64,000 nucleotides of DNA, taken from positions 3,906,001 to 3,970,000 of the forward strand of contig NC_044278.2 in the NCBI RefSeq assembly GCF_004027225.2, written 5' to 3'. A model generated the notes under the pieces. It was not told the DNA's origin. It did not search any database and saw only the letters and a list, made by a program, of their open reading frames with translations. A program made the position numbers and the translations under genes. Numbering within the stretch: the first letter of the stretch is position 1; each line of letters starts with the position of its first letter. Shown piece after piece: positions 37,901 through 51,700 of the stretch. This stretch comes from Strigops habroptila (Eukaryota > Chordata > Aves > Psittaciformes > Psittacidae).

Positions 37901-40102
37901 CATGGTAGGTGTTCTAGGGGGTGTTTCATTGCACCCTCGGTATTTTCCTATGTTGCTCAGCTCAGATGCCCATGAAGAACGCACACACAGCTCACTTAAA
38001 GCCTCCCTAGGCGTTTCTCAAATAAAAAGGCTGTTCACTGCTTTATTTCTGAGAAGAAACCTCAGAGACACATTCAATCTTGTTTGCTTGTGAATATGTA
38101 TTCACTGGCTCCACCAGTTACAGGCTGAGTAACTGGGATTATGCTCCACTGACAGACCTGTTGCTGAATGGACTTCAAAGAACGTGTTGCTTGTTCTGCA
38201 GGAGAAGTGATTGCTTTGGGATTTGGCATGAGAGAAAGTGGAAGGAGAAAAGAGAAAAAGAAGTTAATAATCTTGCTTTGCTCTCTGAATTGTGCACACT
38301 TCGTGAATGGCTGATATTTGTGCCAGAGCTCTCAAGTCAGCACCTATTACGGATGTGGTGTCATCTTAAGGAAGCTTGGAAGCAACTCTGGAAACTCATG
38401 GCTTTGCCACACAGAGCCTGTACATTTTCAGTAAATGTGTCTGGGACATTGAACTACTTCCTGCTAATAGCTGGGATTTTGATTGCTTTAATGAGTTGCA
38501 GAGGCTGTGAACTGGCAGCTCCATTCCCCTTATGTTCACCACTAAGCTCTGTGTATCTCAAAAGCTGTTAAAAGAGCAACTGAACTCATGCTTCTTGTCT
38601 GCACTCTGGAAAGGAAACCTCTTCAAAGTCTTTTAAGTGCCCAAAAATTACTGGGTCATCTAAGGGAAGAATTGTTAGCTAAGCTGGCCTTAGTTGGTAA
38701 AAGCCAATAAAATCCCCTGGTCCTGGGTAGCTGACCTATAACTGAAAGCTTGACATCAGAAAGTGCATGGGGACCCTTTTAGAAAGCCACTAAAGAGCTG
38801 AAAGGTAAGTGAAGAATAGGTATTGTAGTTACAATAACAGAGAAACCAACCAGACATTCAACTTCTTGCAAGTACAATCCACACCGTGTGAATTTCTTTG
38901 CAGTATAGAAAAGTGTAGATAAATGCTTCATTATCATTTTCACTCCCACCATTTCACTCCCCTCCTCTACCAAAAAGAAGATCTGAGCATACCCAAGAGA
39001 AATTAACTCAAACAAGTACACAGATTACAAGCACTGGACAATATGGAACAACAGAGGTCCTGCTATGGCTTTCTTCCACATCTTTGTCTAAGGTGGTAGG
39101 TGAGAGGTGAAAAAACCCCCAAACCCCAAGCAAATAAAACCAAAGCTTTTGGGTTTTGTTTACTTATTTAAGCTCAGAATCTCTCAAGGCACCCACCCAT
39201 TTGGAAAATGGAGGCCAAGCACACCACTCATGCTTTTCTTCTTCCTAGAACTGTGCCAAGCTCCCTTTGTGTCTGACACTGAAACATTTCTGAAAGACAG
39301 CTTTGTTTTTCTAGGGAAAAGGAAAACCTATATTCTGAGGTGACAAAAGAAGCTCTCCTGCCCCTTAACACTGGTCTGAAACAGGAGGATGTTGTGGTAA
39401 GCATTATTTTTTTTGTTTCATTCAGAATTTCTCTATTTTTTCCTGATGATCACATCAAAATTCTCCTACTCAGAGTACAAATACACTTGTAATAAGAGCT
39501 GAGTTATTTTTGTCATTGAAAAAGATACGCCTGTAACCCGTTGTTCTGTACATTCGTTTTAATGTCTTGAGACAGTTTGCTGGGAGCCAAGCTCTTGCCT
39601 GTGCTAGCCAAACAATTTAATGCAGGTGCCCTCTTGAGGAAGAGAAACAATTACAAAGGCCTCTGCGTATGCAAACAATTACAAAGGCATTCTGCTTTTA
39701 GGAATTTGTTGACAGTTGTTCAGTTCACCACAGCCTGTGTCAATAATTGTGTGATTGTGGTCTAAGTCCTAAATTTCAGCTGTTTTAGCTACTGCCCTCT
39801 GAGCCTCAATAAGCCTGTTGCCTGCAACTTGAGTTTGCAGATAGTACCTGTGTGTGCTCTGGTTTGTGCTATCTGTCATCTTGTTGGTTTGTTTATTTCT
39901 TTTTTATCTCTGTCTTATCTAAACGCAGAGGGTTATTTTGTCATTTACAAGGTCATTGCTTCAGGGAGAGGTCCTTGCACTTTTGACTGCTCTGTAAAGC
40001 AGAGGCTTGCAGTACCAAGCTAAGTGATACTAGCTCCATCCTCTGTACCATGAAAAGAACTCATGGATAACTATGATTTTTTTCTTCTCTTCCCTTTTTT
40101 AG
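34991..40102. other. Intergenic, no supported gene
   Basis: Contains a 163-codon open frame (38080-38571) with a hydrophobic stretch, discussed under findings. Nothing else recognised. Confidence 0.55.
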
Positions 40103-40201
40103 TGCAGAAGATGACTAAGATCACAGGGTTGCTCACCAGGCCTGGAGGCAGCAGCCTTCTACTGGTGTTCCAAATGGCAGCTTTGGCGATGCTGGTATCA
40201 G
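40103..40201 (+). pseudogene. Orphan signal-peptide exon of an Ig-type receptor
   Basis: A long pyrimidine tract ending ttttttag precedes tgcagaagATG. The frame encodes a leader ending SLLLVFQMAALAMLVSG and reaches a perfect gtaagt donor in phase 1, the usual phase for Ig-receptor leaders. On its own the exon looks functional, but the next Ig-like sequence (40.9-41.2 kb) is broken. The exon is either a relic or the leader of a gene whose other exons I could not find. I do not recognise the gene. Confidence 0.35.
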
Positions 40202-40899
40202 GTAAGTAGCCCTGGCAAGGAAAAGCATGCTGTTGGCATTTTTTAAAGCCTGTTTAGGAGTTACTTGTTGTGGCAGAGATGCTGCCTGGGTTATGGGAAG
40301 GAAAGAATATCTATTGCAATAAGCTTCCAGCAGGGCCTGCTCTGCATGATGTTTCTCAGCCTTTTGTTTTCTCCATGATGAATTTTTCCCAGGGAGATAG
40401 GAGGCAAAATCTGATCCCGAAAGAGCAGTATGTTGAGCCAATTAGTATTTTCATATTATCTTTCCATGGAATAGTTCAATATTTGATGAAAGCAAAAACC
40501 TTCAAGTTGAAGAGAAAAACTAGACAACCCCTCAAAGCATCCCTATCCCCTGATGCTTTCGCTGTCTTTTTTGAAGAAAGGATGCTCTTTGCATCTTCCA
40601 TTTTTATGAAAATAACAAACTTTATAGACAATATTCTTTTTGCATAATGCCTCTGCCACAAGATCTGTGATAGGAAACAGATTTTTCTTCCTCTCACATG
40701 AGGGAAAATGTGTTGTTTTTATCATGGTACCTGTTATCTTGGGCACTCTGTGCACATCTGGAACATGAGATAGCCTGGACTTTCACAGCGTATGAACAAA
40801 TGGAGAAGTATGGTGAGGGAGGGGGAGTTGGCTTGGTATACATATCAGTTCAGGTAATGTCTGCTCTGTTCCACCACAGAACACACTATGCTGGAAGTA

Positions 40900-41221
40900 A
40901 TTTATGCATCTACCACAAATTAGCTGGAAGGAGGAGAAACCCTGAATTTGAATTGCCTCATCAGGCATCAACAGGATCAGTCATCACAAATGAAGGCTCA
41001 CTGGTATAAAAAAAACCAAAGATGCAAACTGAGGCTGGGTTTGGAAAGGAGATAGAAAGCTTGTACCTCTCCTGAAACTTAGACCCCAAGGCAAAATTCA
41101 CATCCTCTCTGCTCCTGAAAATTCAGAATGTCAAGCAGACAGTGGCCGCTATCAATGCAGAGCCAAAAGAAAGAACACTTTCTGACTGCTATGGGCCGCT
41201 TTATTAGAGTGAATGTAACAG
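40900..41221 (+). pseudogene. Broken immunoglobulin-domain exon
   Basis: Pieces of an Ig fold occur in order but in different frames: HWYKKNQ (from 40999), SSLLLKIQNVKQ (about 41101-41136), DSGRYQCRAKRKN (41138 on), then IRVNVT before a gtaagc donor at 41222 in phase 1. At least one stop (in the frame before NLDPKAKF) and two frame changes (near 41136 and 41184) separate them. This is best read as a decayed Ig-superfamily exon 0.8 kb after the orphan leader exon. The family (CD200R, Fc receptor or BTLA-like) cannot be decided here. Confidence 0.45.
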
Positions 41222-43090
41222 GTAAGCTCTATGTGTCCAGGAACTTTCTAGCAGAGGGAGTTGTGAGATCACATCCTTGTCTCTGAAGCAAAATTTCTGC
41301 ATGCTGGAAACTGTTCATGGAGATGTATCCTCTCCTCCTAGGGTGTGAAAGTGAAAATGATTGCTGCCACACTGTGACATGTGGAGTAAGTTTCATACTC
41401 CTCTGTCTTTTCATCTATGCATGCTAAATGCAAGACTGACATGTGAAGAATGTTGGGGATTTGCTTTAGATCGGCTGTGGATCTCTCTGAGCTAACGGGA
41501 ATAGTTTCCCAGGGGATTTCTACTCCGAGCACCCTTACCACAGCTGAAAGGAACGGGGTGGAAAAAGCAGTGTGGGAAAATGTGTGTCAGTCTTGGGTTA
41601 GCTGCAGGTCTGCCCCAGTTCACCTTGCATCTGCTCTGGGTTTATAGCCATAGCTACATTCACAGGTCGGAGAGGTGTTTTCTCTAAAATGGAGATCTGT
41701 GTATCTTCTTAATAAGAAGCCTCTGTGTATGCAAACAGGGCAGCCTTATAGCCTCTTGAATTCACTGTAGTGTATGTAGAACTCAGGGAGGATTGGTGCT
41801 TAGAGGGAGTGGGAGTTGAGATATGGCAGCCATCACTAAGTTATTTATTCTTATTGAGGTGATTTCTTTTTCTCTTGCTTCATTACTCAGATTAAAAATA
41901 CTTTGCAGAAAGACTGAAGGGATGAAACATACAGTGGCACTGCCCCTGTACTATCATTTCTCTACAGGTCTTAACTGATCGCATGGTATGGTGTCTTCTG
42001 CTTGTGCCAAGTGACTTCAGCTCCAAGCCTTCAGCAGAAGGGAATATCTATTTGGCGTAACTAGCCAAGGTTCTCATCTGGTGGTTGTAGCCGCGGTGAG
42101 GTACTAGAGCTTTGTTAGGATGGTTCTGATCAAGGGCAGGCTGAGAAACCAGCTCGTATTCCTTCCAAGCTGTTCCCAGCTTTGTTAAAACGTAGGGATT
42201 ATATTAATCATTTCCCTTCTTAAAGTTCTCTCCAACATATTTTGATTAAAAATAAAATACAAATTCAGTTGGTTTTCTGCCACTAAGTTTTAGGTAAGGG
42301 CAGATGCAGTTCTTCAGACTTTTATTTGCATGTTGGTCATTATATCAGGTGCGACCGTTGTCAATACCACAGAGAGGACAGAGGGTGACCTGGAACAGAA
42401 CAAAGCTCTGAGATGGATTCTGAGCTGGAGAAGGTGCAGGCTGTGGTCATGATATGCTGGATAATTTTGTATGCCAAAGGCAAGAGGGTACCTACTTACC
42501 TACCTATTTCTTTTCTGAGGATAGAGCTTATGACTAATTTTATAAAATCACAAGTCTCACAGGTGGATTTCTGGCATGACCCTTATATTTGATGACTCCC
42601 CCTTTCCCACAGTAATAATTCCATAGAGGTTAGCGGGCTGAAACTCCCCAGGCAGGAAGGTGAAATGATCCCAACTAACTTGCACTGGCTTTGGCTTTGA
42701 GTGATTTTGCAGAAGGTGCAGCTGAGCTGGATTCTGGCCAACATCCACAGCACCACCTAACGCAGTGTCCAATTCCTGGTCATGCCAAAACAGAGTGCAC
42801 AGAATGAGCACAGGACCCTTGTTTTATGGACTTCAGATGCCTCCTGTGTGGCTTTTTGGGAATATGTAGTTGCGTGCTAATGTGACATAAGATGTCTTGC
42901 AAATTAAATACTGAGGCTGAGCTCAGGCAGTTAATTTTAGATGTGTGAAAATCTCTCTTCTTGGCCAGATGACCACTCTGTATAACCTCTGAGATGCAGT
43001 CTTGCATTAGTCACTTTTTGAATAAGCTTGTGTTTTATTGATTTGGATTTGTACATTTTGCTCCTGAACACCAGTAGATTTTTTTCTTTT

Positions 43091-43111
43091 TTATATATAT
43101 ATATATATATT
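43091..43111. repeat. (TA)n microsatellite
   Basis: About ten TA units flanked by T-runs on both sides. Confidence 0.85.
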
Positions 43112-46100
43112 TTTTAATGTGTTCATCTTTTATTTTTTCCCCACTCAAGGGCTCGTGCCATGAAGACACTGTTTGTAGAGTCTGAGCTGCTTTGCTTAAA
43201 CAAGATAGTTTTCCTGAGATGCTGTAAGAACAACTTCATTTTATTGTGCATGATGAATGTCTGGGATTCACATTGCGTTTCGTGGCTCACTTCAAGCTTT
43301 CAAGAGGCTTATTTCTGGATTTCCTGGTACTGATTCTTTGGGATTATTCACTCTACCTGGTAACCCCATCTACCTCCTAGGCAGAGAAGAAGAATTTCTT
43401 CCTGTCCTAGAACTGAAATACTCTCATACCTAATGTCAATTCTTCCAGTTTTTGCCATCATCGAGGTAACAGATTTCTCGGTGTTGGTGCTCTTTGAAAT
43501 GAAGAGATGGTTTCTTTCCAGCTGTACTTTCTGGGACTTGCCTCCCATGTGGGGAGGTTTTCCCTTCCTCCTATAGCTCTCTATGCAAAGAAGGATTTCC
43601 TGGGTTTTTCTCTCCTCTGAAAAGTCTTCTGACATATTTCTAGTCTATCCTTTGTGCTCTTCAATTTGTTCTGGGAAAGCTTGAGGGCCTTATTCAACTC
43701 TGGCCAGTGTGTGCTTAAGTGAGTGATGCACAGAAAGCAGGAATGACGTCAGTGTCAAACTCACTGTTTTGCACACAGAAAGCAAAACCTGGCATGTTTT
43801 ACCCTAACTGTGGGTTTTTTTTAAAGGCTATTTTGTCTGTAGTCTTTTAACAGTGTTGTGTCCCTCTCCCCTGTCCCAAGTATTTGTGTAAATTTGCCTT
43901 TTGTGTAAGGGGTTCTCTCTTAGGACTTAAAATTTAGTACCAAATGACAAAGGGAAGATGGTTACATCTATATCTGTTTCTGTGGTTACTAAGGCTTGTC
44001 CAATGAGCACTTCTGACCTCTGCCATGTTTTTCAAGCTTGGGCATGTGCATAATGGTTTTGAATGTCAAAGCAGGCATGTATCTCCTAAATAAATAAGTC
44101 AAGTGATCATTTATCTCCTCATCACTTTGCCAGGTACCTGATTGTTTAGCAGCTCTGAAGGGCTGCAATTGCTGCCGCTTTGTGATCCTTTCCATCAAAG
44201 GCAGCCTGATTTGGGATTCTTGTTGGAATAAACGTGTATGTCACATCTGACAGAACCAGCTGCTTAAAGGGCATCCTTGATGCTGAGAAGCAGTAACAAG
44301 CGGGATAGAAGTCTTGCTAGCTGGGGGAAGGGAAAGGGGGGCAGGAAGAGCATTGTATGATCCTACGTTTTGGGCTCCATTGAGCCAATTCAGACTGCAG
44401 ATATTTTTAGCACTGTTCTTCAGCCGGCAGCGTGCTGTACAATTACACATCAACATGATGCTTCTCTTGTAGGTTGGTGTAGCTATGTTTCCACCTCCTG
44501 GCAACTATAAGGAATAGCTGAAAAGAGACTAAATAGAATCATGTTTTTATTTTGGCGAGGCACTAGAAGATGAAGTAGGAATTTTAAAGAGGCACTTTTC
44601 TTGAGCTTGAAGAGATTTTTAACTCTTCAAAGTTCAGTATCCTATGGAAGGTATAAACATAGAAGCTGTTTCCAAATAGTTTGCTTTGCAACTACTGTGA
44701 AAATCAGTGCTTGAACTGAAAGGTCATAAATACAAGGTGCTTGCAGCAGGACTGAAATAATAAGACACCAGACAGACATTTTGTATTGAGGGAGGGAGCA
44801 TGAGTGTATATCTATGGTAACTGGGGACAATAACAGCCCTAGTGAAACTCCAGTCTCTAAAATACCTATACATTCTGTCTATTAGGGACAACAATTGTTA
44901 CAGTGTTACGGGGAACAGATAGTCAAGGCTTCAGGCATTCGATGAGGTAACTGCCCTTCATTAATAAGAAAATGTTAATTTGCCCAATTAAAAATCTCTT
45001 CCACGTCATTCCAAAAACAGGATGACCTCTTCCTGTTTTTGACAATACAACCAGAGCTGGGTTTTCTTTCAGGAGCTGATCACAAACCTATAGTGCCATT
45101 TCTTGCTTTTTGCCAGGTCAATGCCATCTGTCTATTTCACAGGAAAGACCAAAAGTCCTTTTGGTAGCCACCTCAGAACTGCCTTGTGTGAACAAGAAAA
45201 AGATAATTTTGAGTAGATAGTGAAATACATACTTCTAGAGCCTATAAAGAAACACAGACTGCTAGTCCAAAACTTCCAGATCAAAATGTCTTTTTCAGTG
45301 AAAACTGATTTTCAAGCTAACTGTCCAAATATGCGTTCAGCCAGGATCCCTTATGGGCATAATGATTTCACTGTTCCTTACCCCCTTATTAACTGCATTA
45401 AAGACAGTCTGGGGAAGTTTTGTAGCACATGTACATAAGCTTGGTTGAGTAGAGATGCTGGACTCCAAAGTATTGAATCTGGACTTTAAGTGAGGTTGTT
45501 TTCTTCATTGTTCAGTCGCAGGGACTCCCATGTAAGCTGCAGTCAGTGTCCACAACTTATCTTCTACCTGATGTGTTGCAGCACCCAGGAAAATCATCTT
45601 GGAAGCCTATATATGTTGAATCCATATGTTCAAAGGTGCCTCTGGTGTTACCCTTTTGATGCACTTTTTAAATTCCTTTAGCCAGTGGCTATTTATCATT
45701 ACAGAAGTCATAAACTAGCTGTGACACTAAACCACATAGAAGCAACGTGCAACCCAGATTTCTGCTGATGGAAACTGTACAAACATCCAAATAACTTTTC
45801 CTGCTGTACACAGCTCATGGCTCTCCAAGCAGGGAGCTAAGGAGGAAAAGAAGTGAGGAAAAACAAGTGAGGCAGCACTGCCAGCACCATTTTGCTCTCC
45901 TATCCCCATTTTGAAGATAGCCGCTTAACCCCTGGCGTTTGCTCTACTGAAAGGGTCCACTTAAGTAAGAGAGTTAGACTGGAAATGGTACATAATCAGT
46001 GACGCACCCTCATTAGCTGAGCATCCCTAGGCACCTTGTCACTTAAATGCAACAGCTCTAAAAGTGTGTGCATAATGCTCTATGTCTATATATTGATTCT

Positions 46101-48733
46101 TATAAATATACATGTATGTATATTTACATATGCACACAACATGCACATACATGTGCCACAGCACAGATACTTTTAGCAAATTAAGATGTTTTACATGTGT
46201 TTCAAGTGGGTTGGTGGCTCTGCGCCATGGCGCGGGCTGTACAGGCTTGAGGGCAGGGGGTGGGAAGAAGGCTGTGGTCTGTGGCCTGAATGCATGCAAA
46301 GGACTTGTGGTTGGGAGCGTGAGGCTTCCTGAGTCCACTTCTGATACTTCCTGCACATTCCGTGCCAGTTGGCCTTTTTTTAATCTTATTTCCCCCTCTC
46401 TCTCGTTTGTTTTGTAGTGTTTTGTCTCAACTTTTCACACAGGACCTTAGGGCACTGAATAAGGAGCCGAAAGTCCTGATGTGCACGTTGTCCCAGCCTG
46501 GAGCAGGCATTGCTCTGCCGCCTTGTCCTCAGGAGCTTCCCCTCTGCACTGTGTTTTAAACCACTCTGGGAAGATGAGAAAATGAAGACCTTTTGCCATC
46601 AAGGCCCGCAGTCCCATGACAGCACCATTGTTTGTGGGAGCTGACCTGACTTCATGTCACACTTTCCACCTGTGGACCACTGCCTTACAAAAAGGGCAGG
46701 GAGTTCAGGCAGCCCAAACCTGAATAAGGACATGTAGGACTGGGCTTCCCTGGGCAACTCTACCCTTCTGCATCATACTCCCTCGCATCAAGCATAGAAT
46801 CTGTCAGAGGTGCTGCTAACCATCTGCATTACAGGAAAGAAATGGGGTGAGAAGTTTGACTGGAAACTACTGTGGAGAGTTTTTCTAAACCACTAACTGA
46901 CACAGAGCTATAGGTGTGAAACTGGCTCATAAGAAAGGGAGTTTATGACAGCAAAGAAGCCTGTATGGTGAAGAAGGAAACGTGTGAAGCAGAAGCATTC
47001 CCTTTGGTCTATTACACTGCACCTAAAGATTGTAGACAGTGATAAATGCTGCCCTGACAGAGGTGTCACAACTTTAGTTTGCATTTGAGAGGTGGGATGT
47101 GCAGTTTTTCCAACATAGATATGGGTTTCTATTTCAGGTATGTTCTGTTACACAAGTGATACGTTCTACTTGATGTAAAAATCACAAAAATGGAAGTCAC
47201 TAGAAGAAAACTATTGAGCCTTCTCCTTTGCCATGTGATAAACAGTATGGATTTCATACTTGGAATTTTTGATCTGGCTGCTCTATAAAGACAGAAGAGA
47301 CAATGTTTTCCCTCTCTAAAAATAAATAAATCTACTTCCACGTGATGAGTCTGAGGAGCATTGACTATGCAGTTCCTTGAGTCTGGAGCAGCTGACTCCT
47401 AGCTGAGTCTGTTGGGGATTCCTGAGACTTCTTACAGGATGTTCACAGCTCTCCATGAGAGGAGGAAGCTGTAACTTTCAGACAACTTCCCTGGGTGTAA
47501 AGGAGGTGGAGCAGTGAACAGCTGAAGGAGAGAGGCCTGGTAGTCCTGACTCTCTACCCCTGCTTGGTACTGCCTAAACCACGGCTAGTTATGCTACGCA
47601 TTAAGATTGACTGATGGGTGAGGAAGAACCATTTGGGGTTTTATTTCTGCTATACACCGGTTCTGCTATTTCAGTTCTTTTTGAAGTGGGAATTATTTGA
47701 GATTTTCAGCTTCTTTACATGCAATTCGGTGTAATTCCATCCTGTTTGGCTATGGAGTGGGAGGCCAATCTCTTCAGTTGAAAGGTGGGGAGGAAACTCA
47801 TCTGGGGAGCTTGAGGTATATACTGATTCTTACTGAAGTGTTTTGAGAGCTAAGTGTCCACCTATAAACCACCTCTTTTCCTCTCTGAATACTTTTACTT
47901 GGATTATCCATAGCTCTGAAGAAAGTAATTGTACTTGTGTGTTGTTGGTTCCCAGGTTCTACCTGGGAAACTGGCAGCAAGGTGCAGTGGGTCAACAAGA
48001 GGCAGGAATTAAAGGAGTTAAGGTCATGAATATCTCTGTTGTAGCTAGATCTGGTTGCTGGAGTATTAGGACTGAGTGAGAAGTCCCTGAGATTAATGAC
48101 CCACAAGTGGTAAGGGGATTCTGTAGGACTAGGAGCAGAAGTTGCTGAGCACAGCCATGTTGGTGCAGTGACCATGCAATTAGGGAAGAATTAGCTACAG
48201 TTAAAAAATAAATCCTTTTTCTTGGTCTTTGGAAACTGCAATATAGTTGCCTCTGGATATTTTAACCTAGAAGTGTCTAGTTTTAAAGGCTTCAGTATCA
48301 GCAGCGCTTCCTCGCATGTTTGCTGACATTGGTGGACGCTGCAGATGGTTTATACCTGGGAAAGTCAAGCTGTTAGATACATGGACTAGTTTTCTTTTCA
48401 CATACAACAGAAAATGCAGAGCAAATGTCTTCTCTGTGAAAGGAAATAACAGGCTACTGGGACTGGTGTTCTTCTCATTCATCCTTTGTTCCTACTCTCC
48501 GTTTGCAATAGTGGGTCACAGTGCTTTCTGAAGAGGCTGGTTGCAAGGCAGCTACAGGTGTGAGGTGTACAACTTGGCTCATGTAATAACTTCATGGGAC
48601 TAAGCTGTTTTCTACATGGGCTCTCGTTAAGACGGTAAATATTTCTGAGCAGAGATGCCCACCTGCTTTCTTGAATTATAGCTACTAAAGATATTAAAAA
48701 CAACCCAGACAAAACACTCATCTGCTGCATGGC

Positions 48734-48754
48734 ATTTATTTATTTATTTATTTT
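48734..48754. repeat. (TTTA)n microsatellite
   Basis: About five TTTA units in intergenic sequence. Confidence 0.85.
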
Positions 48755-51700
48755 CCTGGGGAAAAAGAAATACTTTGTTGTAATGTTAGTATTAGTATTC
48801 TAAATATTACTATCTTAATGAATTCAGCACACAGACACCACAAACATCTGTCCTGCTGGGGAGGAAGCTTCAGACCTATTTACCTTCAGGTGTATGTTAC
48901 CAGAATACTGTAATTTTGCATTTGTTTAATATAAGTTGTTTGTAATTGTTTTGAGAGCACCTTTTATTAGGCTAGTTCTCTCTCGCTTTCAGAAAGCCAT
49001 CTACCCTCTATTTCCCGGTTTGTAGGGAAAGCTTTATAGTTTTACATATTTGGAACTGAATGAAACTAGCTCACAAACTGGATGGGTTGAATTTCACAGC
49101 TACAAACCATCTGTGGCTTCCACTGATGCCAGCAAGTATATGATAAATAGGGAGCCTGGGAAGAAAATCCACTATGGAGGCACAGCTCCTCCAGTTGCGA
49201 ACAGTGCTAACAATCTACTGCTGTGCTAGCAACAGGGCTTCATGGATGCGTTTTCAGGGCCAGGGTATTTTTCAGAGAGTAAAAATGCCAGAAGGCTAAA
49301 AAGTCAAACCAAAGCTCTCTTAGCCCAGCAGCATTTCAGCAGCCAGCCGCAGATGGCTAAGAACAGAGCAAGAACAAAACTTCTCCTCTCCCCTAAAACT
49401 TTTCAGTTTCTGAGAATGAACAGCTTTGGGAATACCCACCTGCTGTCCCAGGACATTCAAGGTCTTCTTATATATTGTAACATCATTTCCAGTGGAGGAA
49501 CTTGAGGAATTGCTTGGGAGAAAGTGGGGCAGCAGTTGAGCCAAATCTGTCCCCTGAGGAGGCCTGCAGGCTGCTCCCAGACCTGGTGCAAAACTCTTCA
49601 CAAACAGAGAAGAACCTGCACAAAAGTAGCCTGGCCCCTGAGATGCCTTCAGGTAACTCTTACAAATCAGAGGCTCAGCAGCTTGCGTTAAAACTTCGTG
49701 GAGAAATGGGAGCGACTCTTAAATTGCCATTTGATGTTTATTGCAAATGCGGCACCAGTGGGTAACCCCAGCTCCCAGAGCTTCCCATGCTCAAAAGGAT
49801 AGGTAAAAGTGGAGGCTGACATGTGGGGATGTTGAAAATATGGCATAACCTGCATCTCTCACTTCAGAAAAGGTGTTGGCTGCCTGCAGGCTTCTGGGTT
49901 GGTTGCTGTGTGGTTGGCAAGTATTCAGTGTAAGGGTTCCTGGCTGCCTGAGATAACAGCAAACCCTGCGTGGGGTGCAAGGACTCACACCTCCAGAAAC
50001 CCTGCTTCCTTCTTGAGAGCTGAGTGACAGAGAAGCATGGCTTTGAGAAGAGAGGCCGTGGTGGTGAGGTGGAAACATCAAATGCCTTGTGATGGATGCT
50101 GGTTCTGCATGAAGGCTTTGGTCATTAAAACTGTTTGGATTTTAAATAAGGTAGCCTTGCTTTGCATAGTAGTCACCTTATCCTTGTACAAGAAGTGGGA
50201 GAGTTGACACAGCCATGTGGAACTGCTTCCTCTTCTTGCAATCCCTTCCAGCCCTCCTCTGCCCAAAGACACCAGGTGTTATAGTGGACAGACTTTTAAG
50301 GCAGAGTCTTCTCTACCTTTTAAAATGTGCTTCTACTGCAAAGTAGAGCCATATTTTGCTGAGTTAATCATGGGAATAGCTATGTGACACATTGGTTATT
50401 CTTTAAAAAGTGGCGATGACTTATGCACTGGTTGATACCTGGTTCTTTATGATCTGCTCCTTCAGATCATGTTAACATATATTTTCATTATGTTGGACTT
50501 TGCTTGTGTTTATCTGATTTTAAAGTGGTACTTTGTATAGCTCAAGGCTTATAGTTTGCGTTTGATGTGTAATAGCAGACAGCTTCAGGTTGTGGTTTGA
50601 TCTTCATCTCAGAAAAGCAGTTTGTTTCCCTCATTTTAACTATGTCACATCCTCTTCAGGGGCGTGTACGATGAGATGGTTTGTTTTCACTTGACTCTTT
50701 TGGGGAGGGTAGAAGCTTTGTCTGTCTGTGTATTGCGATCTCAGAAGCATTAATGAAAAGAAACTAATGAAATGTACAGCTGAAAAGAGGGACTATCTGG
50801 GATGGACGGTCCTGAACCGAGATAGTTCTTACTTCTTTGCAACTATACCCATGCCCCTCCTGAGGAGTCCAGGGGACCTCTCTGCAGTTTCCTGGTGCAG
50901 AGGAGCCACCTTGTAAGCAGCAAAACCGGGACCAGCATCCACGTTGGAGCAGCTGCATGCGCTAACATCTCTCCACTCATCCCCAGAACAGCAAATATCA
51001 GAAGACCGGAGTACGCTGGCACTGCTGCTGTTCATCTCCTGTGCTCCCATGGCTGGAGGGCTCTTCTCCAGGCTGACAACCGGGTAACTTTCCTCCATTC
51101 TCAGCGCTCATTGGAATGAATCCAAGTGTGAGCAGTACTGTTCCCCAGCTGGAAGGCTGAGGCTAATGAAAGAGTGACGCACACATTGCATGGTCTTGTG
51201 CCAGCCACTGGCGTCAAGGCCGAGTAAAAATTGTAATTTATTTTAATGTAGTTATTGAGGCATTTTAATTCCATCAAAGGAAATAACACGAGACAATCTA
51301 CAAATATTCATTTGCTACTTTTAAATGGATTTGGTTCAGCTGTGCTTGGTTTCTCCTTTTTGGGTTTTACTTGAGACTTCTCGCTTCCAGTCACAAGTAT
51401 TCAAGGATTGTGAACCTTAAAAATTGCAGTCTGAATGCGTTTCATACATGAATATTTAAACAGAGTGATATACTCTGTTCTTTCCATAAGGCCCCATTTT
51501 TAATCATTAATGCCTGTTCTTTTGAGCAAATAAACCCCATATATCTGCGAATTGTATGCATTTAAAAAAAAAAAAAGATAGCTCTCTGGGACAAGTTCCA
51601 ATACGACAATATTCTGTTTATGAATATTTATAGAGCCATCAAAATCGGTGAATACTGAATTTGCTTATAAACACTGTGTTTTTACTTTTCTTTTGAAAGA

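Noticed and set aside
39645-39695. Repeated aaacaattacaaaggc and a related gcctctgYgtatgcaaaca at 41719
   Set aside because: Too short, and the flanks do not match; not evidence of a segmental duplication.
46362-46559. Open frame after a gttttgtag acceptor-like site
   Set aside because: No recognisable protein features and no upstream exon to join.
49242-49765. Two adjoining open frames of 87 codons each
   Set aside because: Considered as a gene, but no splice sites, domains or similarity recognised; different frames do not join sensibly.
50829-51119. GC-richer stretch with open frames on both strands
   Set aside because: A leader-like LALLLFISCAPMAGG occurs on + but has no start codon or proper donor in frame.
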